Under the pieces are notes generated by a model. It searched no databases, was not told the origin of the DNA, and saw only the letters and a list, made by a program, of their open reading frames with translations. Below, in pieces: positions 14,873 to 22,684 of a DNA stretch of 64,000 nucleotides. Source of the DNA: Posidoniimonas polymericola. Its GTDB lineage: Bacteria > Planctomycetota > Planctomycetia > Pirellulales > Lacipirellulaceae. Each line of letters starts with the position of its first letter. Positions within the stretch are counted from its first letter, which is position 1. A program made the translations under genes and the position numbers. The stretch lies in assembly GCF_007859935.1 (NCBI RefSeq), contig NZ_SJPO01000001.1:186001-250000 (forward strand), read 5' to 3'.

Positions 14873-16813
14873 CTAGCGCGGGGCTGCTTCGGCAGACCGG
14901 GGCGACTGTCCGACCGGGCTGAAACGCGCGTGCAGCGATTCCCAGTCGATCACGAGCCGCCCGCCGGTGTTCTCGTGCTGCTTGGCCCAGGTCATCATCA
15001 GCTCCAGGCAGGCGTGATCGATGTAGCGGAGGTCCTGGAAGTCGACGTGCAGCTCGCACCCGGGGGGGACCTTCTCGAGCTCCGCCGCCAGCATCGGCAG
15101 GCGGATGAAGGTCGCTGCGCCGTGCAGCTGCAGCCGGCAGATGCGCTCGTTGTCGGCGTCGGTGCGGAGGTGGGCCTCGAGGTGGCTGAAGGTGTACAGC
15201 AGCTTGAATGCGGCCAGAGCGATGCCGACCAGCACGCCGGTCAGCAGGTCCTCGGCGACAATCGTGATGACTGTTGCGAAGTAAATCAGGACCTCGCTCT
15301 TGCCGTAGTTGGCCAGCTTGCGGATGTCATTGATGTTGACCAGCTTGAAGCCGGTGTAGACCAGGATCGCCGCCAGGCACGCGGTGGGGATCTGCCGCAG
15401 CAGGAAGCCGAACACCGCCACAAACAGCAGCAGCCACACGCCGTGCAGGATGGCCGACGCGCGGGTCTGACCGCCCGCCTGGATGTTGGCCGAGCTGCGG
15501 ACAATCACGCCGGTCATCGGCAGCACGCCGAGCACACCGCACACCGTGTTGCCGACCCCCTGCGCGAACAGCTCGCGATCGTAATTGGTGCGGACGCCGT
15601 TGTGCAGCTGGTCGACCGCGGTGGCGCACAGCAGGGTCTCGGCGCTGGCGACCACGGCGATCAGGATCGCGCTCTTCAGGAGCGCCGCGATGCCGGTCTC
15701 GTGCACCACGGCCCACGACGGCAGGTGCACGCCCTCCCACAGCCGGTCGGGGATCTCCACGTACAGCACCGGCAGCGCGAACGCCGCGGCGATGAGCGTC
15801 CCGACGCAGACCGCCACCAGTGGGCCGGGGATCAGCTTCAGCGACTTCGGGACGAACTGCCAGCCGATGATCGACAGGATCGACAGCACCCCGACCCACG
15901 CCGCGAAGTGGTGGTTCTTGAGGCTGACCAGCAGCTTCTGGATCGCCGCCACCGACGCGTCCTGCTCGGTGAGGATCGCCGCCGGGTCGCCCCCGCTGAA
16001 TGCCGCCAGCGCCGCGTGGTTCTGCTCGACCGCCGCGTCGGCCGCCGCCGCCGCCCGGGCGGCCCGCTGGGGGGTGGCGAAGTGCTCGTCGAGCCGCTGC
16101 AGCTTGGCGGTCGCGGACTCGAGGTCGTCCTGGATCGCCTGCTGCACGACGGCCAGGGCCTCGAGGTCGGCGGCGTCGGCGGTGCGTTGCGTCTCGGTGT
16201 ACTCGAGCTCCGGGTTGTGCACGTGCGGGTAGATCTCCGCGACCCGCTCCTCAAGGTCCTGCTGCCGGCGGTGCAGCTCGCCGACTTCCTGCAGCATGTC
16301 GCGGCGGAAGCGGCGTGACTCCTGGCTCTGCACGCTCGGCCACGCGAACGACTTGGCCACCGCCTGCGGGATGGTCACCAGGTTCTCAATGCCGTTGCCC
16401 TTCGGCTTGTCGTCGACCATCACGTGCAGCTGGCTGCCGATGATCAGCACACCGATGCCGGCCAGCATCCCCCGCACCACCGCCGGCGAGACCGCGCGGA
16501 ACCATTGGCCCAAGCGGAGCAGACCGGCGGCGCCCTGCAGCAGCCCCGCCATCAGCACCGCCACGCCGAGCGACTCCAGGCCGAACTCCCGCACCAGATC
16601 GAGGATGATCACCGTCAGGCCGGCCGCCGGGCCGCTCACCTGCAGCGGGCAGCCCGCGATGAACCCCACCACCAGCCCGCCCACGATGCCGGTGATCAGC
16701 CCCGCCGCCACCGGCACGCCCGACGCGATCGCGATGCCCATGCAGAGTGGCAGCGCCACCAGGAACACCACGAACGACGCCATCAGGTCTTGTTTGAACG
16801 TGCTTGCGTTCAT
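14873..16813 (-). CDS. SulP-family anion transporter with STAS domain and a coiled-coil insert
   Basis: 646 residues. The first ~155 residues contain the SulP start (DLMASFVVFLVALPLCMGIAIASG, GFIAGCPLQVSGPAAGLTV). Residues ~160-298 are then a polar, charged, mostly helical insert (RRFRRDMLQEVGELHRRQQ..., AARAAAAADAAVEQNHAALA) that normal SulP proteins lack at this place. The membrane region resumes at AAWVGVLSILSIIGWQF and includes a normal ATAVDQLHNGVRTNYDRELFAQG and GVIVRSSANI. A STAS domain (~555-630, VDFQDLRYIDHACLELMM) closes the protein. With carbonic anhydrase next to it, bicarbonate is the likeliest substrate, but sulfate cannot be excluded. Confidence 0.88.
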   Translation of the reverse strand: MNASTFKQDLMASFVVFLVALPLCMGIAIASGVPVAAGLITGIVGGLVVGFIAGCPLQVSGPAAGLTVIILDLVREFGLESLGVAVLMAGLLQGAAGLLRLGQWFRAVSPAVVRGMLAGIGVLIIGSQLHVMVDDKPKGNGIENLVTIPQAVAKSFAWPSVQSQESRRFRRDMLQEVGELHRRQQDLEERVAEIYPHVHNPELEYTETQRTADAADLEALAVVQQAIQDDLESATAKLQRLDEHFATPQRAARAAAAADAAVEQNHAALAAFSGGDPAAILTEQDASVAAIQKLLVSLKNHHFAAWVGVLSILSIIGWQFVPKSLKLIPGPLVAVCVGTLIAAAFALPVLYVEIPDRLWEGVHLPSWAVVHETGIAALLKSAILIAVVASAETLLCATAVDQLHNGVRTNYDRELFAQGVGNTVCGVLGVLPMTGVIVRSSANIQAGGQTRASAILHGVWLLLFVAVFGFLLRQIPTACLAAILVYTGFKLVNINDIRKLANYGKSEVLIYFATVITIVAEDLLTGVLVGIALAAFKLLYTFSHLEAHLRTDADNERICRLQLHGAATFIRLPMLAAELEKVPPGCELHVDFQDLRYIDHACLELMMTWAKQHENTGGRLVIDWESLHARFSPVGQSPRSAEAAPR

Positions 16814-16920
16814 ACGCGCAGACTCGGGGGAGAGAAGGGCCCGGCTCGGCCGGGGAGGTAGCGGTGCGGCCAGCAGGGCTGCGCCAGGTATTCAGCAATG
16901 GGCGGACGCCGCGGGCCGGC

Positions 16921-17268
16921 CTAGCAGCGCAGCGGCCCGCCGACCCCGTTGCGCGCGCGCTGCTCGCCCGCGGCGGGGCAGGGCGTCGGGTCCGCAACGC
17001 GGCGCTGGGCGTAGTCGGCGGCCACCAGCGGCGGCTGGTCCGACGGGAGCTGCCGCTCGAGTCGGCCGCGGCACTGCTTGTGGCGGGCGGCCTCGCAGAG
17101 GGTCGCCTCGACCTCGAGCGACTCGACGTCGGTCGCCCCCTCGGCGGCGCCCGACCGCTGCGCCGCGGCCCCCAGCAGCCCCCCCGCCAGCACAACCACC
17201 CCCAGCAGCAGCGTCTGGACGACGGCCGTCAGCAAAGCGGGGCGGCGGGTGCGGGGCGTCCGGTGCAT
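16921..17268 (-). CDS. Small single-span membrane or exported protein, unknown function
   Basis: 115 residues from the ATG at 17268. A basic start (MHRTPRTRRP) is followed by one hydrophobic helix (LLTAVVQTLLLGVVVLAGGLLG), then a polar domain with four cysteines (LCEAARHKQC, PTPC, and a last residue Cys). The helix could be a signal peptide or an anchor. I recognise no family. It is on the same strand as the SulP and carbonic anhydrase genes, 107 bases upstream of SulP, and may be co-transcribed. A longer frame to 17442 has no better start. Confidence 0.55.
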   Translation of the reverse strand: MHRTPRTRRPALLTAVVQTLLLGVVVLAGGLLGAAAQRSGAAEGATDVESLEVEATLCEAARHKQCRGRLERQLPSDQPPLVAADYAQRRVADPTPCPAAGEQRARNGVGGPLRC

Positions 17269-17517
17269 GGGGCTCGATGGGGGTCGCCGTGGCCAGCGGC
17301 CAAGCGGCTTTGATTCAGTTGGCACGACAAGGAGGAAGAGCCCCCGCAGGATACTAGCGGGGGGTACGCCTCTCAATACGAGTATAGCAGCAGGAAGAAC
17401 GCCGTGGCCCACGGCATCGACGCCCCCCAAGAAAGCCCACAAGCACCGGGCGGCGTCAGAATCGATCGGCAGAATCGATCGGAACGAGAAGCCGCCGCGA
17501 CGCCCCGGCCCGCGCCT

Positions 17518-17608
17518 GCGTGTCCAGGTTGCGTGTCCAGGTTGCGTGTCTAGGTTGCGTGTCTAGGTTGCGTGTCTAGGTTGCGTGTCTAGGTTGCGTG
17601 TCTAGGTT
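17518..17608. repeat. Seven tandem copies of a 13-bp unit
   Basis: Seven head-to-tail copies of GCGTGTCYAGGTT; the first two have C, the last five have T at the variable base. The array ends sharply at 17608. It lies in the gap between the divergent small membrane protein gene and the DUF4142 gene, 141 bases before the sigma-54-type promoter. The near identity suggests recent slippage, so copy number may vary between strains. No protein function is expected. Confidence 0.97.
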
Positions 17609-17748
17609 GCTGGTCCGGCGGCTTTGCTCCCACTGCTCACGGAACCTGGCGTACGCCGCCATGGGAATTCGGCGCGGTGCGGTTGCCGGGTGAGCCGCCG
17701 CCCGCGCCGCGTCGAACCAGCGAGCGAACTGGCGGCTTGCTGACGGCG

Positions 17749-17764
17749 TTGGTACGACCTTTGC
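17749..17764 (+). promoter_or_regulatory. Sigma-54-type promoter upstream of the DUF4142 gene
   Basis: TTGGTACGACCTTTGC carries GG at 17751-17752 and GC at 17763-17764, exactly ten bases apart, as required for RpoN promoters (consensus TTGGCACG-N4-TTGC). Only one base of the -24 core differs. Transcription would start near 17775, about 64 bases before the ATG at 17839. An almost identical site precedes the paralogue at 61967. Confidence 0.72.
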
Positions 17765-17838
17765 GACCGTGCCTGGCTCTTGTCCACCGATGCGTATCGG
17801 CGGGCGCCCATTCTCTTCCGTGTGAAGGAGTAGCAAAG

Positions 17839-18873
17839 ATGAGTAACAAGCTAGCAATGGCGATGGCAGTCACGTTGGGTCTGCCAATCGCCGCGGTCGC
17901 TCAACAATCAATCACCGAGCCAACCGCCCAAGGTGTCGACTCTCCGCTCGCGGCGCCGCTGCAGGAACAGCCGCTGCAAGACCAAGCGATGCGAGAAGAT
18001 CTGAGGCAGCAGCAAGACGGCACGGCTCCGCTGCGTCGCCAGGCCAACTTCCGCGGCGACCAAGACTCGCAGTCGCAGAGTAGCCAATCGAGCAGCCAGG
18101 CCAACCAAGAGCTGATCCACTACTTGGCGGCCAAGCTGATGCTGGCCAACCAGTGTGAAGTAGAAGCGGCCACCATGGCTGCCGAGCGTGCGCAGCACGA
18201 CGACGTCAAGAACCTCGCCAACAAAATCAAGCAGTCGCACGAGCAGCTCAACCAGCAGCTCAAGCAGGCCATGCCTGGTTTGAAGAGTATCGAAGGGATG
18301 GCGTTCGCCAGCGCCACCGGGGACGCCAACCGCCGCTCGGCGACCAACAACGCCGCTGGGGGAGCCCGTTTGGGCGAACCGGTCGACCGCTTCAACAGCC
18401 GCACCGATCGCAATGACCCCGCAGGCGTGGACCAGTACGGCGCCGACATGAACACCCGCAACCAGGTCGCGGACCGCGGCGCCAGCACGGACGCGCCGCA
18501 GCGTAGCGGGCAGGATGGACAGCAGGGCGACTTCCTCGACGGCGGCGCCCAGACGCTCATCGACATCACCCGCCGGGCGGCGGAGAACAACCACCAGATG
18601 GTCAAGCGTGAGCTGAGCGAGAAGCAGGGTCTGGAGTTCGACCGCTGCTTCGTGAACCAGCAGATTGGCGCCCACATGTGGATGCACTCGGAGCTGAAGG
18701 CCATCCAGGACCTTGGCCCCAGCAGCTTCACGAGCATTGTGCAGGAGTCTGAGCAGCAGGTGAAGTCGCACCTGGACGCCGCCAAGAAGCTGGCGAAGAA
18801 GCTGGAGAGCGATTCGCAGCGCAGCGACCGTAACCCGGTCCAGGACGCGGCCCGCGACGCCTACCAGAACTAA
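17839..18873 (+). CDS. Exported DUF4142-like (ferritin-like helical) protein
   Basis: 344 residues from the ATG at 17839, which has a strong GAAGGAG site 9 bases upstream. A signal peptide ends AVAQQ (residue ~23). Residues 24-95 are a Gln/Ser-rich linker. Two helical DUF4142-type halves follow: NQELIHYLAAKLMLANQCEV...AQHDDVKNLANKIKQSHEQLNQQL and later ITRRAAENNHQMVKRELS...DRCFVNQQIGAHMWMHSELKAI, with His/Glu positions of a four-helix bundle. A long polar linker (residues ~165-240) splits the bundle, which is unusual. DUF4142 proteins are periplasmic or outer-membrane associated and of unknown biochemical role. Control by sigma-54 is predicted. A terminator follows. Confidence 0.82.
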   Translation: MSNKLAMAMAVTLGLPIAAVAQQSITEPTAQGVDSPLAAPLQEQPLQDQAMREDLRQQQDGTAPLRRQANFRGDQDSQSQSSQSSSQANQELIHYLAAKLMLANQCEVEAATMAAERAQHDDVKNLANKIKQSHEQLNQQLKQAMPGLKSIEGMAFASATGDANRRSATNNAAGGARLGEPVDRFNSRTDRNDPAGVDQYGADMNTRNQVADRGASTDAPQRSGQDGQQGDFLDGGAQTLIDITRRAAENNHQMVKRELSEKQGLEFDRCFVNQQIGAHMWMHSELKAIQDLGPSSFTSIVQESEQQVKSHLDAAKKLAKKLESDSQRSDRNPVQDAARDAYQN

Positions 18874-18933
18874 CCCGCCGCCGGGTTAGCAACCGACTGG
18901 CGGCGCCGATCTGCCCCCGGCCCCGCCAAGACG

Positions 18934-18968
18934 CCAGGCGACCGCTCACGCGGTCGTCTGGTTTTTTT
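18934..18968 (+). terminator. Rho-independent terminator of the DUF4142 gene
   Basis: A 12-bp stem (18934-18945 with 18950-18961, one G-T pair), loop TCAC, then seven T at 18962-18968. Confidence 0.92.
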
Positions 18969-19323
18969 GTGCGCGGGGGTGAGAACGCGGGGCGAATCCT
19001 GCGAACCCGAGGAGGGCGTGGAGCTGTCCGGCTTGCCCAGCGGTGCAAGGTTGCCTCGCCCGTTGGTGAGCCAACCGCGTCCCGTGCAACTTGGCCGTGT
19101 ACCTGGTTCACACTGCCAGACAAGCTTGCAGTGGCACACAGCTACTGCTTGGCGGTTCAACACTTCTCATGCCCGCCGCTGATGGCTGTCGCGAGCCGCG
19201 ACTTCTTCCCTGTTCTTCCTAGAAAAGAGCCGCCCAGCGCGGTCCAATACGGTGTTGCTGCGTGGTCTGTCCGAGGCTGCTCTTAGATGGCTCTGGGTTT
19301 TGTCCCTGCTTGTGCGCAGCAAA

Positions 19324-19460
19324 GGACAAAAGTCGGCGCTCGAAAACGGAGGCGGAACTCACCGAGGCTGCTATAGCAGTGCGAAACGGCCCTTGGGGCC
19401 AATGACGGAGCCCGACTTTTGTCCTTAGGAATCGTTGTCGGAATGGGGGACAAAAGTCGG
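19324..19460. repeat. GGACAAAAGTCGG repeat, three copies
   Basis: The 13-mer GGACAAAAGTCGG is at 19324-19336 and 19448-19460, and its exact reverse complement at 19412-19424. A further degenerate copy (GGACAAAAACCGG) starts at about 19466. The A-rich core in a G+C-rich genome marks these as a repeat family rather than chance. Confidence 0.85.
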
Positions 19461-19490
19461 GGAGTGGACAAAAACCGGCGCTGGGGCGCG

Positions 19491-19567
19491 GTCCCACCCC
19501 TGGCGGGGTGGGCTGCCCGAGGGCGAACGCTGCAAGTTCCTCTAGCCCACCCCGCCAGGGGTGGGAC
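19491..19567. repeat. Perfect 24-bp inverted repeat, 29-base loop
   Basis: Bases 19491-19514 are the exact reverse complement of 19544-19567 (core CCACCCCTGGCGGGGTGG). It would form a very stable hairpin. It lies about 80 bases past the stop of the decarboxylase gene on the minus strand and could act as its terminator or be a REP-like element. Confidence 0.93.
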
Positions 19568-19645
19568 AAACCCTTCACCAAGTTCACCACCCTCAAGAGA
19601 CCCAATCTTCAAACGCCAGCCACGAGCCACCAGCCACCGACCCTA

Positions 19646-21325
19646 CTAATCCCCGACCACCGTGCGTTGCATCCGCTCGCCGAGGCGTTTGAGCGCGGTG
19701 CTTGGCTCGCCGGTCAGGTGGGCGTGGATCAGGCTCGGGCCGGTGTGGTCGTTCCAGGCGGCGGTCAGGGCGGCGTCGAATTGGGCCTCGGTGCGGACCT
19801 CGTAGCCGCGGCCGCCGCCGACCAGCTCGGGCAGCTTGTGGTACGCCCAGGGCTGCACGTCGTTGAAGCGGTAGTCGCCCGGGTGGAGGAGCCGCTCGGT
19901 GTTGTAGCCGCCGTTGTCGAGCACGATCACGATGGCGCTCGCGCCGCGGCGGGCGAGGCTGCTGAACTCCGAACCGGTCATCTGGAAGGCGCCGTCGCCG
20001 ACCAGGGCCACGACCCGCGCGTCGGGCCGCGCGACGCAGGCCCCCAGCGCGGCCGGCGTGGCGAAGCCCATCGAGGTGTAGTAGGCGGGGCTGAGAAACT
20101 CCGTGCCGCCGTGCGTGGTGAGCTCGGTCGACGCGAACAGCGAGTCGCCGATGTCGGCGATCACGATGGTGTCCTTGGTGAGCTGTCCGTCGAGCCGCGC
20201 GACCAGCCGCATGACCGACAGCGGCTCTTCGGGCTGCAGGGCGAAGGCGGGCTTGTCCCACTCGGTGGGGGCGGGCGGCGGCGGCGAGGAGGGTTTGGGC
20301 GCGGCCTCGACGAGCTGCTTGAGGAAGTCCTCGAGGCGGACGTCGTGGTAGTGGTGGCGGCGGACACGCAGCTCCTCGCTCGTGGCGTAGATGCAGTTGC
20401 CCAGGTCGAGGTTGGCGGTGTAGATGCCGAGGTTGATGTCGGTCATGAAGGTGCCGAGCATGAGCACGCAGTCGCTTTGTTCGACGTACTTGGTCACCTC
20501 GGCGCGGCCGAGGGCGCCCTCGTACAGGCCCATGTAGAGCGGGTGGGTCTCGGCGATGACGCCCTTGCCGAGCATCGTGGCGGCGATCGGGATGCCGGCC
20601 GACTCCGCGAGCCGCAGCGCCAGGTCCTGCAGGCCGAAGCGGTGCACCTCGACCCCCAGCAGCAGCACCGGCTGGCGGGCGTCGCGGATGCGGGCGGCGG
20701 TCTCCTCGACCGCCTCGGCGAGGGCGTGCGGGTCGGACTCGGAGGGGGGCGATTCGAAGGGCGGAGCAGCGTCGGGCGTGACGCGGACCATGTCGCGGGG
20801 GATCTCGAGGTAGACCGGGCGGCTGAACCGCTGGCACGCGGCCAGCACGCGGTCGATCTCACGGAAGGCGGTCAGCGGGTCGCTGAGCTCGGCGCCCGCG
20901 ACGCACAGCTTTTCGAACACGTCGTACTGGGTGCGCCAGTTGCGGACCATGTGGTGCAGGAGTGGATTGTGGATCCTTTCGCGGAGGCCGGGCGAGCCGG
21001 TGATCATCACCACGGGGGACTTCTCTGCGTACGCGCCGGCGACCGAGTTGCACACGCTCAGCCCGCCGACACAGTAGGTCACGCAGAGGGCGCCCATGCC
21101 GTTGACGCGCGCGTACGCGTCGGCGGCGAAGCCGGCGCAGTCCTCGCGGGTGCAGCCGATCGCCTCGAGCGGGCTCTCCTCGAGCATGGTGTAGAACGAG
21201 AGGACGTAGTCGCCGGGGATGCCGAACACGTGGCCGACGCCGTAGTCCTGCAGCCGCTGGAGCAGGTAGCCGCCGATCGACAGGCCGGCGCCGTTAGGGT
21301 CCCGAGAGATGGCTCCGCGTGTCAT
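19646..21325 (-). CDS. Thiamine-diphosphate-dependent 2-oxo acid decarboxylase (pyruvate/indolepyruvate type)
   Basis: 559 residues, normal for the family. The N-terminal ThDP Pyr domain has GIPGDYVLSFYTMLEE and the catalytic glutamate region GCTREDCAGFAADAYAR; the central domain has RPVYLEIPRDMV; the C-terminal PP domain has the ThDP motif starting GDGAFQMTGSEFSSLARRG and ending in NNGGY-like DNGGYNTER. The HH pair typical of pyruvate decarboxylase appears as LLHHMV. It would decarboxylate pyruvate, phenylpyruvate or indolepyruvate to the aldehyde. The start has AAGGAGG seven bases upstream. Single gene; aldehyde disposal could involve the dehydrogenase at 9671, but this is a guess. Confidence 0.85.
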   Translation of the reverse strand: MTRGAISRDPNGAGLSIGGYLLQRLQDYGVGHVFGIPGDYVLSFYTMLEESPLEAIGCTREDCAGFAADAYARVNGMGALCVTYCVGGLSVCNSVAGAYAEKSPVVMITGSPGLRERIHNPLLHHMVRNWRTQYDVFEKLCVAGAELSDPLTAFREIDRVLAACQRFSRPVYLEIPRDMVRVTPDAAPPFESPPSESDPHALAEAVEETAARIRDARQPVLLLGVEVHRFGLQDLALRLAESAGIPIAATMLGKGVIAETHPLYMGLYEGALGRAEVTKYVEQSDCVLMLGTFMTDINLGIYTANLDLGNCIYATSEELRVRRHHYHDVRLEDFLKQLVEAAPKPSSPPPPAPTEWDKPAFALQPEEPLSVMRLVARLDGQLTKDTIVIADIGDSLFASTELTTHGGTEFLSPAYYTSMGFATPAALGACVARPDARVVALVGDGAFQMTGSEFSSLARRGASAIVIVLDNGGYNTERLLHPGDYRFNDVQPWAYHKLPELVGGGRGYEVRTEAQFDAALTAAWNDHTGPSLIHAHLTGEPSTALKRLGERMQRTVVGD

Positions 21326-21337
21326 TCACGTTCCTCC

Positions 21338-21366
21338 TTGGTGACGGCAGAAATTGGTGACGGCAG
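21338..21366. repeat. Direct repeat TTGGTGACGGCAG in the decarboxylase leader
   Basis: Two exact 13-base copies at 21338-21350 and 21354-21366, spaced 16 bases start to start. On the minus strand they sit in the leader of the decarboxylase gene, and the first borders the ribosome site. They may be a regulator site or a short duplication. Confidence 0.6.
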
Positions 21367-21515
21367 CATAGAGTAACCGCATAGTAATTCTAGCTCAGCC
21401 GGGCGAAGATGGACGATCGGCGCCAGAGTTGCTCTGACAAGGAGTTTCCGAAGGCCTCCCGAGGGATGCCCGCACGGCGCCGCACAATCACGAACTGGAC
21501 ACTACAGGAACCGCA

Positions 21516-22244
21516 GTGGATTTCAAGCGACTCAAACAGAGACTCTTGAGCGAACCGGCCATCATCGGCGCCCTGATCCTGGCCTCCGGCGGGGTGTGGG
21601 CGTTCTGCGAGATCGCCGACGAGGTGCTCGAGGGCGACTCGCACGAGATCGACAAGCGGCTGGTGCTGGCGATGCGCAACGCCGACGACCTGACCGACCC
21701 GATCGGCCCGAAGTGGTTCGAGGAGATGATGCGCGACTTCACCGCGCTGGGCGGCGTGGCCGTGGTCACCATGGCCGGGGTGACCGGAGTGGTGTTCCTG
21801 TGGGTCCTCGATCGGCGCCAGCAGGCGCTCTTGCTGTTGGCGGCGGTCGTCGGCGGGTTCCTGTTGAGCTTCGGCATGAAGGCGGCGTTCGACCGCCCCC
21901 GGCCCGACCTCACGCCGCACGGCTCGTACGTCTACACGCGGAGCTTCCCCAGCGGCCACGCGATGGCCGCGACCTGCATCTACTTGTCGCTCGGCGCAAT
22001 CCTGGCCGAGCTGGTCCGCCCCCGCCCGCTGAAGGTGTTCCTGGTGGTCGGCGCTATCCTGCTGACGGTCGCGGTGGGCATCAGCCGCGTCTACCTCGGC
22101 GTGCACTGGCCGACCGACGTGCTAGCCGGCTGGGCCGCCGGCGGCGCCTGGGCGCTAGGTTGCTGGTCGGTCGCGCGGTTGCTGCACCAGGGGAAGATTG
22201 TGATCGAGACCGACGAACCGCCGGAGGCAGCACCGCACGGCTAG
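21516..22244 (+). CDS. PAP2-superfamily membrane phosphatase
   Basis: 242 residues from a GTG start at 21516 with AGGAA upstream. Membrane helices alternate with the three phosphatase motifs: K122-A-A-F-D-R-P-R-P, P145-S-G-H148, and S190-R...H197...D201 (SRVYLGVHWPTD). All catalytic residues are present. Enzymes of this type dephosphorylate lipid phosphates such as undecaprenyl pyrophosphate or phosphatidic acid on the outer face of the inner membrane. The N-terminal part (residues 30-75) has no recognised domain. Divergent from the decarboxylase. Confidence 0.9.
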   Translation: MDFKRLKQRLLSEPAIIGALILASGGVWAFCEIADEVLEGDSHEIDKRLVLAMRNADDLTDPIGPKWFEEMMRDFTALGGVAVVTMAGVTGVVFLWVLDRRQQALLLLAAVVGGFLLSFGMKAAFDRPRPDLTPHGSYVYTRSFPSGHAMAATCIYLSLGAILAELVRPRPLKVFLVVGAILLTVAVGISRVYLGVHWPTDVLAGWAAGGAWALGCWSVARLLHQGKIVIETDEPPEAAPHG

Positions 22245-22251
22245 CCAACGG

Positions 22252-22497
22252 CTAAGCGACGTCGCGGGTGCACTCGGGGCAGACCGACGCCTCGCGGTCG
22301 ATGCTCGACTTGCAGTGGGGGCAAGCCTTCTGCGACCGGGCAGCCAGCATGATGAGGAGGAAGATTGGTCCGAAGATCACCGCGTGCGGCAGCGAGAACA
22401 ACGCTGCCGCTGTAGCTCGGCCCTTGTACGCGGACTTGCTGAGCATGATCCCCGTGCCGATTAGACCAAGCACGCTCCACAGCACGAAGTAACCCAT
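22252..22497 (-). CDS. Small two-helix membrane protein with C-terminal zinc ribbon
   Basis: 81 residues from the ATG at 22497. Two membrane helices (YFVLWSVLGLIGTGIMLS, HAVIFGPIFLLIMLAA) are followed by CPHCKSSIDREASVCPEC, two CxxC knuckles of a zinc ribbon facing the cytoplasm. Longer in-frame starts up to 22881 give low-complexity sequence antisense to the DUF1559 gene and were rejected. Function unknown. It converges on the PAP2 gene with 7 bases between stops. Confidence 0.72.
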   Translation of the reverse strand: MGYFVLWSVLGLIGTGIMLSKSAYKGRATAAALFSLPHAVIFGPIFLLIMLAARSQKACPHCKSSIDREASVCPECTRDVA

Positions 22498-22684
22498 CGC
22501 GATTCTAAAACCCTGAGCCAAGCGGAACGTCAGCCGACCGGAGGTCGCCCCGGGCGATCGTCGTTGCGAGAACGGCGACACGCAGCTAACGATTGTAGCG
22601 GTTGATTGCCCGCCGGAGTCTAGGGCGGCAACTATACTAGAGGGGAGATTCAATCCATGACTTGCCCACTGGAGCCCTGCAACC

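Larger units (their letters stand above)
18969..19645. other. Non-coding stretch rich in short repeats
   Basis: About 680 bases between the DUF4142 terminator and the decarboxylase stop. It holds three copies of a 13-mer (19324-19460) and a perfect 24-bp inverted repeat (19491-19567), both listed separately. Open frames here are Pro/Arg-rich and not supported. Confidence 0.55.

Noticed and set aside
17518-17608. CRISPR-like array
   Set aside because: Seven 13-bp units without spacers and without cas genes; it is a plain tandem repeat.
19508-21376. Long plus-strand frame opposite the decarboxylase gene (and similar frames at 35295-36878 and 40280-42187)
   Set aside because: They are antisense to well recognised genes and consist of Val/Gly/Arg/Leu-rich sequence expected from the complementary strand of high-GC3 codons.
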